The translations under genes were made by a program, and so were the position numbers. From Chryseobacterium taichungense (GTDB taxonomy: Bacteria; Bacteroidota; Bacteroidia; Flavobacteriales; Weeksellaceae), in NCBI RefSeq assembly GCF_900109935.1, contig NZ_FOBV01000003.1, forward strand, positions 248,001 to 312,000: DNA of 64,000 nucleotides, written 5' to 3'. The notes beneath the pieces were generated by a model. That model searched no databases and was not told the DNA's origin. It saw nothing but the letters and a program-made list of their open reading frames with translations. Every line of letters begins with the position of its first letter. Position 1 is the stretch's first letter. Shown here one piece after another: positions 54,358-63,947 of this stretch.

Positions 54358-56349
54358 TTACGCAGCTTTAATATTTTCATTCACAATGAGTTCCACTTCT
54401 TTGTTGATCTTTCTAAAGTTGGTCATCAGCACTTCTTCTTTGCGGTTAACCCCTTTTTTATCTACAAAAGAGTAATAAGATGGCATTTTAACATAGTTTT
54501 TTTCTTCTTCTTGAATCGCTTTCATATCCAGGTTAATTTTACCACTAATTGCAGACGTTTTATATTCCTCAGCATCATTTTCTTCTCCCTGTGCGATCAT
54601 TCCAACCATTTCTCCGGTTTTCAGAGCCGCAATTTTTCCGGCAGGAATCATATTGTCCATCTTTTCATTAATACTGGTGGTCGTCCCTTGCTGTGAAATT
54701 GATTGTGAGTATGATTTCTGTTTAATTTTCCCAAATAGTTTTTCCAACCAATCCAATGTATTTTTGTCTCTGGCAGAACCGGAAATAATATTTCCAACAA
54801 TCGCAGAAATAGTATCTGCAACTTCTTTTTTGTAGAACTGTCTGAGCTGCGGAATTTCTTGTAATCCAAGCATTACAGCAACTTTATTGCTTCTTGCAGT
54901 GGCCACGATGTTATCAATTTTATGAATATAAATCGTCGGAAATTCGTCTGCGATAATTCCTCCCGGTAAATTGTGCTTGGAATTGATCAATCTTAAAGTC
55001 CTGTTTAACACCGAGGAATAAAGGGCTGAGTTAATATCCTGTGTTCCCGGATCTGATGCTAATATGATAATGGATGGATTTTCACGATCAGTAATCTTCA
55101 ATTCCACTTCATCTCCCGAAAACACCCAAAAGCTTTCTTTAGTTGCCAATCGGGAAAGGAATATTTTCAAAGTTCCAATTTGTCCTTCCAGCTGATCAAA
55201 CGCTTTGTTGTCATACGCCGTTTTGAAAGGCGAAAGCAAAGAGAAAATTTCTTCGTTGGTAAAAAGTGTGTCAAAAATTTCTTTATAACTGCGGTTCATA
55301 AAGGAAAGAATATGAGGCAGATCAGAATATTTTCCATTTTCAAATGTTGCAAAAAAATAAATACAGGAAGACAGAAAATTGATGGCGGATTGGGTAAAGA
55401 AAGCTTCAGAACCACCTCCGGAACTCGAACCTCCCTTCTGTAGAGATGAAACCATTGATTCTGCCATTTCCTGGGCTTCTGCTAAAGTTTGGATGTACTT
55501 TTTGTGAAATGGATTGACTCGTTTTGATTTTTCAACCTCTTTCAGATTAATGACGTGGAAATTGTAATCGTAGTCTGCTTCCTTACTTTTTTTCAACAAA
55601 TAATGGTAGTATGCAATCTGTGCTAGATCAGGAAATTTAAAATCGTAGATGCAGAGACAGAAACCTTTTGCAATCATTTGTCTTATGGCAGGATTGATCA
55701 CACCAAAAGATTTACCAGAACCTGGTGTTCCAATGACCATCGTTCCTCTAAAAGGATTGATGTTCATCCAACCTTTATTGCTTTTGTTTTTGTAACGGAA
55801 CAAGTATGGAATATTGATTGTGACATCCGATGTTACCAATTCCTGATTTTGGTCGAAAGATTCTTCTTCAACATTCCATCGGTCTTTTCCCATTTTCTGC
55901 TGCATCAGTTTTGAAATACTATCTGCACCCATTTGAAGAATAACTGCCCCTAAAAAAGAAAGAACTGCATAGATTCCCTGATAGAGATTAAATCCGGGAA
56001 ACACTCTTGGAAGTTTTTCATTTCCTGCCTCATTCTGCCAAACCAGTGAAGAAAAAATCATCAGCAATCCCAAAATCATAGGAGCAATAATCTCTTTACT
56101 AATATTAAGGTCTTTCTTTTTCTTGGCTTTTGTTCCGACAGCCACTAATCCAATCAGAATCAATGTTGCAAATTTGGCATTGATAGGAGGGTAGATAAAA
56201 CTCAACTTTGAAAAATTTTTCAACAAGTTTGATACTACCGGAACATTGGCATTAAGGTAGAAAAGCGAAGCACAATCGAGTGCTACGACTGCGTACACCG
56301 CTTTTTGTAGAAAGCCATAGATCTTTATTTGGTGTTGTTGCTCTTGCAT
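54358..56349 (-). CDS. Type IV coupling protein (VirD4/TraG-like ATPase)
   Basis: The 663-residue protein has four N-terminal hydrophobic segments and a cytosolic ATPase domain with Walker A GTPGSGKS (about 205-212) and Walker B GGIIADEFP (about 462-470). The FDQLEGQIGTLKIFLSRLA and ATARSNKVAVMLGLQEIPQL blocks fit T4CP helicase-like hexamers. It brings the relaxase-DNA complex to the secretion channel. It overlaps the upstream small gene by one base. It is the clearest sign that the region is a self-transfer element. Confidence 0.93.
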   Translation of the reverse strand: MQEQQHQIKIYGFLQKAVYAVVALDCASLFYLNANVPVVSNLLKNFSKLSFIYPPINAKFATLILIGLVAVGTKAKKKKDLNISKEIIAPMILGLLMIFSSLVWQNEAGNEKLPRVFPGFNLYQGIYAVLSFLGAVILQMGADSISKLMQQKMGKDRWNVEEESFDQNQELVTSDVTINIPYLFRYKNKSNKGWMNINPFRGTMVIGTPGSGKSFGVINPAIRQMIAKGFCLCIYDFKFPDLAQIAYYHYLLKKSKEADYDYNFHVINLKEVEKSKRVNPFHKKYIQTLAEAQEMAESMVSSLQKGGSSSGGGSEAFFTQSAINFLSSCIYFFATFENGKYSDLPHILSFMNRSYKEIFDTLFTNEEIFSLLSPFKTAYDNKAFDQLEGQIGTLKIFLSRLATKESFWVFSGDEVELKITDRENPSIIILASDPGTQDINSALYSSVLNRTLRLINSKHNLPGGIIADEFPTIYIHKIDNIVATARSNKVAVMLGLQEIPQLRQFYKKEVADTISAIVGNIISGSARDKNTLDWLEKLFGKIKQKSYSQSISQQGTTTSINEKMDNMIPAGKIAALKTGEMVGMIAQGEENDAEEYKTSAISGKINLDMKAIQEEEKNYVKMPSYYSFVDKKGVNRKEEVLMTNFRKINKEVELIVNENIKAA

Positions 56350-56705
56350 TAAGAATAATTTTCGAAATATTGATTCAGTAATTTGTGTTCTTCCAGTAAA
56401 CTATCGTGTAGCTTCTGTTGCCGTTCCTGCAAATTTTTATGATGTTCCTGTATTTTAACAAGTTTGGCATTCAACAGATTCAATTTATTTATTAATTCAT
56501 TTCCTCTTTTTTCGACACTCTCGATAATGTATGAGTGACCTGGCTCTTCAGATATTTTATCACACCAATCTTTAAGGTTTAACACCCTTTTATAGGCAAT
56601 GATAAATTCTTTTCGTTTTTTATAAATAATAATTATAGCAACAGAATGGTAGGTAAATAGTAATATCACCAGTGCAAAACACAGCATAACTGTAAAATTT
56701 TCCAT
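56349..56705 (-). CDS. Small membrane-anchored coiled-coil protein of the transfer operon
   Basis: The 118-residue product has one N-terminal transmembrane helix (MLCFALVILLFTYHSVAII) followed by a helical, coiled-coil tail (LNAKLVKIQEHHKNLQERQQ). It lies between traN and the coupling protein, 10 bp from traN and overlapping the coupling gene by one base. It probably belongs to the mating apparatus. No family name can be given. Confidence 0.65.
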   Translation of the reverse strand: MENFTVMLCFALVILLFTYHSVAIIIIYKKRKEFIIAYKRVLNLKDWCDKISEEPGHSYIIESVEKRGNELINKLNLLNAKLVKIQEHHKNLQERQQKLHDSLLEEHKLLNQYFENYS

Positions 56706-56715
56706 AGTCTTAATA

Positions 56716-57585
56716 TTAAAAGGTATCTGCTTTCAGAATATCTGAATAGTTGACTTTCATTTCTATGGTGCGCCCCGAGAGCTGTTCTTCAATCAAGCGA
56801 ATCATCATCACTTTACTGTTTGGGTAAGTGAATTTTTTGAAAACATAAATATTCCTGAAATTTTTTCTGAAGTGTTTCTGCGGATTGAGCTGTAAAATGG
56901 GTGTTAGATCTACACTTTGGTTATTGGTGGCTTTGTGTATTTTTTTGTCTTCCAAGGAGAATTTCAAATCCTCAATATCATAGTTCAGATTAGAATTATT
57001 CTTGATGGTCATATCTAAAAAAATATAAGCACTCATCACATAGACATTATTGAGCTGGAAGCTGAGTTTTAGATTTTTTTCTTCTCTAATCGGATTTTTT
57101 TCAGATTTTTTTCGAATAATATCCATCGAAAATTTTCTCAGTTCAAGATTAGAGAACACCATTTTATCAAATTCTACAGGCTGCATCGCTTCGGGCTGTA
57201 TATGAATATTGGTAATCGTATTGAGGTTATCCTGATTTCTATGCACCACTTTATACTGTGCAATGAAAGATTGTGCGACAACGGTAATGATCCCAATAGT
57301 ATTTCCATTAACAAAAACGGAAGGTATATTGATTTTTCCTTTCTCGTCAGAATCAGGATGGTCTGTGATCTTTATTCTGGCAATGTTTGTAGAAGGCAAA
57401 TCTCCAGTCAGTTTTTCTGTTGACAAATCCACGTACTGAATGGGCTCAGGCGAGATAATATGCAGGTTGATGCCTTCGGTAATTTCAATCTCAGGTAAAT
57501 CGGAAACAATCTGTTCTTTGGTTGCAGTTTGAGCCGTGAAAAATTGAGCTGTGAATATTAAAAGGGTGTATAATAAAGTTCTCAT
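56716..57585 (-). CDS. traN: Conjugative transposon protein TraN (VirB9-like)
   Basis: The 289-residue protein has a signal peptide (ending FTAQ) and the beta-rich organisation of Bacteroidota TraN (DUF4138): IEITEGINLHIISPEPIQYVD at the start, GNTIGIITVVAQSFIAQY in the middle, and a C-terminal domain with YVMSAYIFLDMTIKNNS. It is thought to form, with TraM, the periplasmic/outer-membrane core of the channel. It sits directly after traM (4 bp), the order found in CTnDOT-like elements. Confidence 0.85.
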   Translation of the reverse strand: MRTLLYTLLIFTAQFFTAQTATKEQIVSDLPEIEITEGINLHIISPEPIQYVDLSTEKLTGDLPSTNIARIKITDHPDSDEKGKINIPSVFVNGNTIGIITVVAQSFIAQYKVVHRNQDNLNTITNIHIQPEAMQPVEFDKMVFSNLELRKFSMDIIRKKSEKNPIREEKNLKLSFQLNNVYVMSAYIFLDMTIKNNSNLNYDIEDLKFSLEDKKIHKATNNQSVDLTPILQLNPQKHFRKNFRNIYVFKKFTYPNSKVMMIRLIEEQLSGRTIEMKVNYSDILKADTF

Positions 57586-57589
57586 TGTT

Positions 57590-58804
57590 TTATTTTTTTT
57601 GTTGGTTTTGTGAATCTTTCAATTGATTTTCGTCGATCAAAAAGACATATGAGTTGTATTTCAGTTTTGCTTTATTTTCTTTGATCAGGTTGGCAATAGA
57701 TTTAGATGTTGATGTAAACAGGCTGGATCCAATGCTTGAGAAAAATCCTTTTCCGCCCATATCCATCTGAGTTCCTTGTACTGAGTTACTTCCCATTTCC
57801 CGCATCATATCTCTGAAAACGCTTTGCGGAACGTACAATCCCTTCATCCCGTCAACATCATAAATCGAAAGATTGACAGGATAGATTTCTCCTTTTGTGA
57901 ATACAGATACAATGTTGAGATTGACTCTCTGCATTGAAAATCCTGAGATTTGTCCGTATAATATCGAACCTTTGATTATTTTTTTGTTCCCGACAAAGAT
58001 GTCTTCCAACAATCGGAACCTAATCCTGCTTCCAAGAAAGCCTTTGTTATTTTCGTCAATGACCGCTTTGATAAAGCTGTTTTCTTTCTCCTTATAGAAA
58101 GCATTGAAACCACTGTTGATTCCGGATTTGCTCACATTGAAAGTTGAATTAAGAAAATCTTCCATTTTCTCTTTATTGGACTTCAGTTTTTGTTCTGCTG
58201 CGAGTTTACTTTGGTACTCAGGATCACGGGATTTTTCTAAAGAATCCATCACGAGCATTTGTTCTTTCAGATATTTTACAGGGTCTGGTTGGACACTTTG
58301 TGTCTTTTCTTTTGGTCTATCTGCGTATTTATCTTCTTGGTTCCCGTAAGATTTGTCATTCAGCATTTTAATGATTTCTGAAGACCTGTTGTAATCTTTG
58401 TCATCCCTCTGTGATTGATTTGGTTTGTAATACGAGGATTGATTTTCTTTTGCCTGGTATCTGTTTTGTCTTCCGTTTTCTGCTTTTAAGGAGTCAATTT
58501 TTCTTTTTTGGTCCAGTGACAATTGGTCATCATAGTTCAATAAACTATCTTCTTCTTTATCCAAACCACCAAGCATCGTTCTGTTATCCTCTTTTTTGAA
58601 AAAAGCATCATACGCATCATTTTTGGTCATAATGGAATCTTGCGTATCGCCGAGTGATAGTAACAATTCTTTTGGTTTATTTTTTTCAGAAGTATCTTCT
58701 TTGAGAAACTGTGCTCCTACGTAGCCGAAAAGAAAAAGAAATGGCAGAGCCAAAAGAGGCAGAACATATTTTTTTTCTTTAAAATTTATTTTTTTAATGT
58801 CCAT
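57590..58804 (-). CDS. traM: Conjugative transposon protein TraM (VirB10-like)
   Basis: The 404-residue protein has a short cytosolic start, one transmembrane helix (LPLLALPFLFLFGYVGAQF), a long Gln/Asn/Lys-rich periplasmic linker and a C-terminal beta domain (FLGSRIRFRLLEDIFVGNKK, then IIKGSILYGQISGF), the plan of VirB10-like proteins. The SLGDTQDS segment after the helix is typical of Bacteroidota TraM. It overlaps the traL-like gene by 11 bp. Confidence 0.88.
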   Translation of the reverse strand: MDIKKINFKEKKYVLPLLALPFLFLFGYVGAQFLKEDTSEKNKPKELLLSLGDTQDSIMTKNDAYDAFFKKEDNRTMLGGLDKEEDSLLNYDDQLSLDQKRKIDSLKAENGRQNRYQAKENQSSYYKPNQSQRDDKDYNRSSEIIKMLNDKSYGNQEDKYADRPKEKTQSVQPDPVKYLKEQMLVMDSLEKSRDPEYQSKLAAEQKLKSNKEKMEDFLNSTFNVSKSGINSGFNAFYKEKENSFIKAVIDENNKGFLGSRIRFRLLEDIFVGNKKIIKGSILYGQISGFSMQRVNLNIVSVFTKGEIYPVNLSIYDVDGMKGLYVPQSVFRDMMREMGSNSVQGTQMDMGGKGFFSSIGSSLFTSTSKSIANLIKENKAKLKYNSYVFLIDENQLKDSQNQQKK

Positions 58805-59147
58805 TTTTTAATTTTTGGTATTGGTTGAACAAGTAGTCAATTCGTAAACTGTCTTCTTTTTTCAGTGCGTTTTTGTCTCTTTTCACTTTTAAAGTTTTCA
58901 GTTCTTGTACTATTTTTTCCATCTCTTTATCATTGTTGACAGATAGATTTTGACTCGACTTATTTTTAGAATAGAGAACCGGAGGTCTTATTTTAAATGC
59001 TGTTTCGGAAGGGAAAAAGATACCTTGAATTAGAGACCCTATAAATGAAACCGACAGTAGAATCATTGAATACGTGAAGAATTTCTTTGGATTTTGAACT
59101 GCCCACTGCAGCCATTTCTGACCCTTTTGTTTTAATGTAGTTTCCAT
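58794..59147 (-). CDS. TraL-like small membrane protein
   Basis: The 117-residue product has one transmembrane helix (FFTYSMILLSVSFIGSLIQG) and a charged C-terminal helix (LKTLKVKRDKNALKKEDSLR). Its place between traK and traM, and its size, match TraL of CTnDOT-like systems. It starts right after the traK stop and overlaps traM by 11 bp. The name rests mainly on position. Confidence 0.65.
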   Translation of the reverse strand: METTLKQKGQKWLQWAVQNPKKFFTYSMILLSVSFIGSLIQGIFFPSETAFKIRPPVLYSKNKSSQNLSVNNDKEMEKIVQELKTLKVKRDKNALKKEDSLRIDYLFNQYQKLKNGH

Positions 59148-59148
59148 T

Positions 59149-59763
59149 TTAGTAAGAATTTTTATTTTGATTGGACAGTTCCTCGTTATTGATGATTCGC
59201 CAGTTTTTAAGAATCACACCGTGAGGATTATTGGGACTTCTGATGATGTCTTCAAAGAAACCTTCGGTGATGAGCTTCCTCGTAATGACAGAAGATTTTC
59301 TTGTGATCATCTGCTTACCGAAAAAGCTAAATTTCTTTTGTTCCATACTAAGCGTAATCGAATCGGTATGGATACTGACCATCGAACTGGAAGCTATTAT
59401 TTGATTGTAAAATCCTTTTTCCCTTAGGTTCGTATATTCCTTTTTTCCGCTGTCATCAATAAGATACAATGACTTTTGAATATTATCCTTGATATAGGTA
59501 TCATCGGGAGCGAGTGTGAAAAACAATCTGTGGAATAATTCAATTTGAGCTTTATATTCAACAGGTCGGTTCAGCAGGACATCAGTCTGCTTGGCAAGAA
59601 CCGGAACGCCATTGTCTAAAATGTAAATTGATTTTCTGGAATCCTCGATCATTCTGTATGCAAAGAAAAATCCGGCAATGACAATGAAAACAGCAAAAGC
59701 AATGGTGGATAAAGAAATGACCTTGTTGATCTTGATTCTTTGTTCTATATTTTTGATAAGCAT
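59149..59763 (-). CDS. traK: Conjugative transposon protein TraK (VirB8-like)
   Basis: The 204-residue protein has a short basic N-terminus with one transmembrane helix (LSTIAFAVFIVIAGFFFAYR) and a periplasmic domain with the TraK pattern RPVEYKAQIELFHRLFFTL and SLYLIDDSGKKEYTNLREKG. This is the bitopic VirB8-like plan. It lies between traJ and the traL-like gene. Confidence 0.88.
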   Translation of the reverse strand: MLIKNIEQRIKINKVISLSTIAFAVFIVIAGFFFAYRMIEDSRKSIYILDNGVPVLAKQTDVLLNRPVEYKAQIELFHRLFFTLAPDDTYIKDNIQKSLYLIDDSGKKEYTNLREKGFYNQIIASSSMVSIHTDSITLSMEQKKFSFFGKQMITRKSSVITRKLITEGFFEDIIRSPNNPHGVILKNWRIINNEELSNQNKNSY

Positions 59764-59817
59764 CTTTATTTTAGTTGTTGGTTGATAATGTTTGGTTGTT
59801 GGTCATTCGTACAACAT

Positions 59818-61053
59818 TTATTTTCCTTTTTTCATCGCTCTTTGAACTCTGCCTGATGCTGAACCTGCTGCTGCACTTGCTGCTACAGAAGCTCCTCCTG
59901 TTTTGGCAGCCAATATTGCTGTTTTAGCACTGCTTGCCATTTTTCCTGCTGCACTTTTCATTTTCGTCATTGCTCCCGCCCCTCCTGCAGAAACAATACT
60001 GTCTGCAATGGTTGGGGTCATTAGTACTCCGATTCCCGTAACAACATAGGCAACACAGGTGAAAAGCTGATTGTAGATCATTCCGGAGTTGCTCACATAG
60101 ACCATCAAAGCGTCTAAGTTGGTAATGGTTCCATTGGATAATAAGGTATCATACCTTTCGATCTCCATTGTATAACCGGAAGCGATCAATTGCTGACCGA
60201 TGTTGATGATCGTATAGGCAACAAAAGTGTAAAGATTAATGTTGATGAATTTTGATACCCAACTGTATAATGAATTTTCAAATCCGGGAATAAGAGCCAT
60301 TCCAACAGCTATCGGTCCTAAAATGATTAAAATGTAAGACCATATTTTTTGAATGAAGAAAATGAGATATACACAAATCCTAAGAATGGAAAGGCAACAA
60401 AACTCAATGAGTTCTGCGACTAATTTTTGCATTTGGAATTCCATTCGTATTGACCATTCTTTGATAGGCTGAATCAATTTATCCAATCCCTCACTGATAT
60501 CAAACCACGAATCATCAGCATCTTCAGTGGTATTCTCAATGACTTCCTGCTTCGCATCTTCTTCCGCTTTCAGTTTTATAACAGCATCCAATAATTGTTG
60601 CTGTTTTTTAAATCTTTCAACCCGTAGATCATTGACTTCCGATTCGATTTCGCTGAAAATTGAGATTCCGGGTTCGGCAATGGCCTCAAATGGCGCTTGA
60701 ATCATACTGACAAATCCACTCCAATAAACAAGCGTAAATCCGATAAGAATTGGTTTCAGCATTGGAGTGATTTCCCATTCTCTATCTCCGGCCGCCATTT
60801 GCCAACCCATATATCCAAGGTACATGAGAGCGCCTAAGCCGCCTATTGCTTTTCCTACCAAAGCAGATCCGGCGGCGCTATCTTGTACACTATTGTCTAA
60901 TTTGGTAAAAACCTCCATAAACCATTTTTCAAAAGCGCCATCTCCTTTTAAAAATTGGAGTAGATTACTGTAATCGCCGTCTGTCTGGGCGAAACCCATT
61001 ACAGGTAAAAGAATTGCTAATAGGCAAAAAGTTAATGTTATCGTTTTATTCAT
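59818..61053 (-). CDS. traJ: Conjugative transposon protein TraJ (VirB6-like)
   Basis: The 411-residue protein has a signal peptide (MNKTITLTFCLLAI to GFAQ) and about six further membrane helices, among them ALVGKAIGGLGALMYLGYMG and IWSYILIILGPIAVGMALIP. It ends with an Ala/Gly/Lys-rich cytosolic tail. It is the polytopic inner-membrane component of the channel. The ATG at 61053 is chosen: a start 59 codons upstream would overlap the previous gene by 175 bp and place the signal peptide inside. Confidence 0.88.
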   Translation of the reverse strand: MNKTITLTFCLLAILLPVMGFAQTDGDYSNLLQFLKGDGAFEKWFMEVFTKLDNSVQDSAAGSALVGKAIGGLGALMYLGYMGWQMAAGDREWEITPMLKPILIGFTLVYWSGFVSMIQAPFEAIAEPGISIFSEIESEVNDLRVERFKKQQQLLDAVIKLKAEEDAKQEVIENTTEDADDSWFDISEGLDKLIQPIKEWSIRMEFQMQKLVAELIEFCCLSILRICVYLIFFIQKIWSYILIILGPIAVGMALIPGFENSLYSWVSKFININLYTFVAYTIINIGQQLIASGYTMEIERYDTLLSNGTITNLDALMVYVSNSGMIYNQLFTCVAYVVTGIGVLMTPTIADSIVSAGGAGAMTKMKSAAGKMASSAKTAILAAKTGGASVAASAAAGSASGRVQRAMKKGK

Positions 61054-61055
61054 TT

Positions 61056-61886
61056 TTAATATCGGTGTTTGTAGTGGTTCATTATATTTTGAACAATCTG
61101 CCCGTCTGATGAAGGTGTCCACGCAGGTGGCAAAGCAAAATTTGAATGGTTTTTCAGAATATTCTTGTAATCTGTAAGAAGTGTTGTCTTGTTGTTGTGC
61201 TTCCTTAATTCCTGAACAAATTTTCGCCATTTGATAAGGGTTTCGTGGTACATAATGAACCTTTTTCCCCTTGGCATATCCATACTTCTGGACATTGAAT
61301 ATTTTTCTTTGATGAGATCCAGTTCTTCCTGAAGTCTTTTTAATGCTCCTGTTGAGCTGAGTGTTTCAAACGTTTGCAGGTCTTTCAGTCGCCACTCGAT
61401 AAAATTTTGAGGTGTATCGGGAAATTCAGTAATAGGTTTTAGCATTCGTTTGTAATACAATAGCCAAAGAGGATCGGCATCGACAGTAGCGGACGTCCAA
61501 TGGGCAAAATCCTGAACGCTCCTTTTATGAATGGTATCTGAAGCTGCTTTTATCTTTTTTGCTTCTTCCTCTTGAAACTTTAGCTGGGCAAACCTTTGAT
61601 TTTGAACTCCTGTCGGTTTTAATGGACGAATGTCTTCCCCATCCTTATAATCCCTGTTGATTTTTGGAGCCCAAATTCCCCACACCGTTGCGTAGGCAAA
61701 ATTGGTTTGGATTCCTAAAAAGTATTTTGGATATGGTCTCCAATCTCCCCAATCTTGAAAGACCATTCTTTTATGCTGGGCAACAATGGAAGGATCATTT
61801 AATCTCTTGACGCTGACTTGTCCAAACACACTGCCTGTAATCAAGATGAACTGAAATAGGCTGATTTTTTTTAGTAGATTTTCCAT
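61056..61886 (-). CDS. Secreted transfer-operon protein with shared C-terminal motif (1)
   Basis: The 276-residue product has a signal peptide (ending GSVFGQ) and a Trp-rich first part (MVFQDWGDWRPYPKYFLG; ATVWGIWAPKINRD) followed by helices. It ends SSDGQIVQNIMNHYKHRY, which matches the ends of the three genes upstream. It lies 2 bp before traJ. No family was recognised. A pilus or periplasmic channel component is likely from context. Confidence 0.7.
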   Translation of the reverse strand: MENLLKKISLFQFILITGSVFGQVSVKRLNDPSIVAQHKRMVFQDWGDWRPYPKYFLGIQTNFAYATVWGIWAPKINRDYKDGEDIRPLKPTGVQNQRFAQLKFQEEEAKKIKAASDTIHKRSVQDFAHWTSATVDADPLWLLYYKRMLKPITEFPDTPQNFIEWRLKDLQTFETLSSTGALKRLQEELDLIKEKYSMSRSMDMPRGKRFIMYHETLIKWRKFVQELRKHNNKTTLLTDYKNILKNHSNFALPPAWTPSSDGQIVQNIMNHYKHRY

Positions 61887-61892
61887 AATTTT

Positions 61893-62558
61893 TTAATTAA
61901 AGAGGTAATGGTATTTGGTGATGATGTCGCCAACAATGGCTTTGTCTATATTGATGTAATTACGAAGCACCGGAACCTGATACAGATAAGGGATTTTCTT
62001 GGCATTCTCTAATCGTAAATTGATGTACAGAATATTTCCGTTGATATTTCTGACCCTTGTAAAAATCTTTTCAATCAGCATTTCCCTATCCATTGCGTCC
62101 ATTAGAAAATCTTTTTCCTCATTTAGAATGTCCTGCGTAACTTCCTGCTGAAGTTTCGTCGTCTGCTTCCCGATTTCAACATAATATTTTGAAATGAGTA
62201 CCGAATATTCAGGATGCTGTGCTGATAGATCCAGCATTTTATTGGAGTTCGTTACTATTTTACCCAAATATTGATAGAGATAAATGAGTTTTTTGCTCTG
62301 GGTCAAGGCTGAATTCACATTTTTCAGTTGTTGATAGATGTATTCCTGAATCGCAATGATCTGCGTGATTTTATTGTTGATATCATCATACAATTCTTTT
62401 TGCTTTTCATAGGAATCCAGAAAAGCCTGTTCGCTTCCTAATCGAACACCGTGGTTTACGGTGATCTGTGACAGAAGTTTGTCGTTAATCACTATTTGCT
62501 GGCTTTTTACAGATGCAACAGAGAAGAAAAAAACTCCGGAAAAAAATATTTTTTTCAT
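61893..62558 (-). CDS. Secreted transfer-operon protein with shared C-terminal motif (2)
   Basis: The 221-residue helical protein has a signal peptide (MKKIFFSGVFFFSVASVKSQ). It shares HPEYSV, INLRLENAKKIP and the ending INIDKAIVGDIITKY with the gene at 63294, so the two are paralogues. Position before a VirB6-like gene, a signal peptide and a helical body are what VirB5/TrbJ-type minor pilins show, but the resemblance is only general. The ATG at 62558 is chosen, 1 bp after the upstream stop. Confidence 0.7.
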   Translation of the reverse strand: MKKIFFSGVFFFSVASVKSQQIVINDKLLSQITVNHGVRLGSEQAFLDSYEKQKELYDDINNKITQIIAIQEYIYQQLKNVNSALTQSKKLIYLYQYLGKIVTNSNKMLDLSAQHPEYSVLISKYYVEIGKQTTKLQQEVTQDILNEEKDFLMDAMDREMLIEKIFTRVRNINGNILYINLRLENAKKIPYLYQVPVLRNYINIDKAIVGDIITKYHYLFN

Positions 62559-62559
62559 T

Positions 62560-63285
62560 TTAGAAAGATTTAATGTTATCCATGATGCTTTCAACTACTT
62601 GCTTATCCCTGTTGACATAATATTGAAAGGCTCTTTTGTTACGTTTTACCTTGGCTTTAATATCCCTTATCTTTAAAAGCATATGGGTAGAATTTCTGCT
62701 TATCGCCTTTACTTCACCCAAAGCATAGTCTAATAATACTTTACGTTCTGATTTTTCCATTTGGTTGATGGCTCCGTAAGACAAAATGATCCCGGTTACC
62801 AGCCGTGTTACCATTTGCAGATCATCAACAAACTGAACCTGAGAAGGCAAAACAGCGATAATGGAATAGGGAGCATCGTTTATTTCATTGATAATAGCAG
62901 TCTGATTGTTTGTTATTTTGGTTATTTCCCTGCTCATTGCTATTCCGGTGGGTATCGCTTGAATGGCAAATGAAACAATTCGCAATCTGTCCTGAACTTT
63001 GGTGATTTTTTCTTTAAAATTGTTCCATTGGTTTCTGTTGGCCGTTTCTACGGTGGCATTCGCAATTTGTTTTTGTCGCATTTCTTTTTGCCTGTCGTGT
63101 TCTTTCATCGTGGCATTGATTTCTATATCCATCATCGGAAATGAAACATTTTCCTGTTGCCATGCAGGGGTAGACCCACCACCGGAGGATCTCAATACCA
63201 AATAAACTAGAGGAATAAGCAAACTGACAACAATTTTATTTTTGCCACCGTAAGGTCGGCGAATCTCATTTTTCGATTTCATCAT
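62560..63285 (-). CDS. Membrane-anchored transfer-operon protein with shared C-terminal motif (3)
   Basis: The 241-residue product has an N-terminal signal anchor (IVVSLLIPLVYLVL), a polar helical part, and the ending VNRDKQVVESIMDNIKSF. The last part (LLKIRDIKAKVKRNKRAF) also resembles the tails of its neighbours. It lies 8 bp after the gene at 63294. Function is unknown; it is probably part of the same paralogous set. Confidence 0.65.
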   Translation of the reverse strand: MMKSKNEIRRPYGGKNKIVVSLLIPLVYLVLRSSGGGSTPAWQQENVSFPMMDIEINATMKEHDRQKEMRQKQIANATVETANRNQWNNFKEKITKVQDRLRIVSFAIQAIPTGIAMSREITKITNNQTAIINEINDAPYSIIAVLPSQVQFVDDLQMVTRLVTGIILSYGAINQMEKSERKVLLDYALGEVKAISRNSTHMLLKIRDIKAKVKRNKRAFQYYVNRDKQVVESIMDNIKSF

Positions 63286-63293
63286 AGAAAAAT

Positions 63294-63947
63294 TTAAAAA
63301 TTCCGTTTATACCGGTTCATTATATTTTCAACAATAGCTTTGTCTGTATTGATATATCCGGCAAATGGATTAATAGAATTCCAGAATCCCAATCGGTTTG
63401 CTTTTTCTAATCGCAGTTTGATTGCTAAAAGCCAAAGCTTCAGATTTTTCACATTACCGGAAATATTATGAAGAATTTTGTAGCGGTCTCCTGCTGTTGC
63501 AAGATTCAGCTCTCCGGAAGCGAGAATATCAGAAACGTCGGTAACAATCTTTAGACTTTGCTCATACGTTTTTTGTGAAGCTTTCACCCCAAAAATGGCA
63601 TACTCAGGATGTTCTGATGCTAGTTGTACCACTTGTGATGAATAAGCATAACATTTATTGAGCTCAGAGTAGATTTCCTGTGCTTGGATTCCATTTTGTA
63701 AAGTGCCGGAAACCTCTTTTAAACCCTTCAGAATTTTATTCTGAATGTCATTAGCCGCTACCATCTGTGTTCCCACCCAGGTCTGTGCGTCCTTTAATTT
63801 TGAAGTTTCCTCAATGACTTCGTTCTGCTTGGCTTTTAGATTTTCAGAATAAAGAATCATTGCCGCTGTTACCGTAGGGTCGATGTAGGTGTTTTGGGCG
63901 AATCCCATTGTCCCCCAGAGGGAGAAAATTAGTAGAAAAACCTTCAA
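63294..63947 (-). CDS. Secreted transfer-operon protein with shared C-terminal motif (4)
   Basis: The 217-residue product has a signal peptide (KVFLLIFSLWGTMGFAQ) and a helical body with HPEYAIFGVKASQKTYEQ, IKLRLEKANRLG and the ending INTDKAIVENIMNRYKRNF. It is a paralogue of the gene at 61893. The start shown is a TTG; the frame stays open to the window edge with no ATG, so the true start could lie further right. The last 53 bases of the window hold no recognisable gene end. Confidence 0.68.
   Translation of the reverse strand: MKVFLLIFSLWGTMGFAQNTYIDPTVTAAMILYSENLKAKQNEVIEETSKLKDAQTWVGTQMVAANDIQNKILKGLKEVSGTLQNGIQAQEIYSELNKCYAYSSQVVQLASEHPEYAIFGVKASQKTYEQSLKIVTDVSDILASGELNLATAGDRYKILHNISGNVKNLKLWLLAIKLRLEKANRLGFWNSINPFAGYINTDKAIVENIMNRYKRNF

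Noticed and set aside
61054..61230. An N-terminal extension of TraJ by 59 residues
   Set aside because: It overlaps the preceding gene and would bury a clear signal peptide that starts at 61053.
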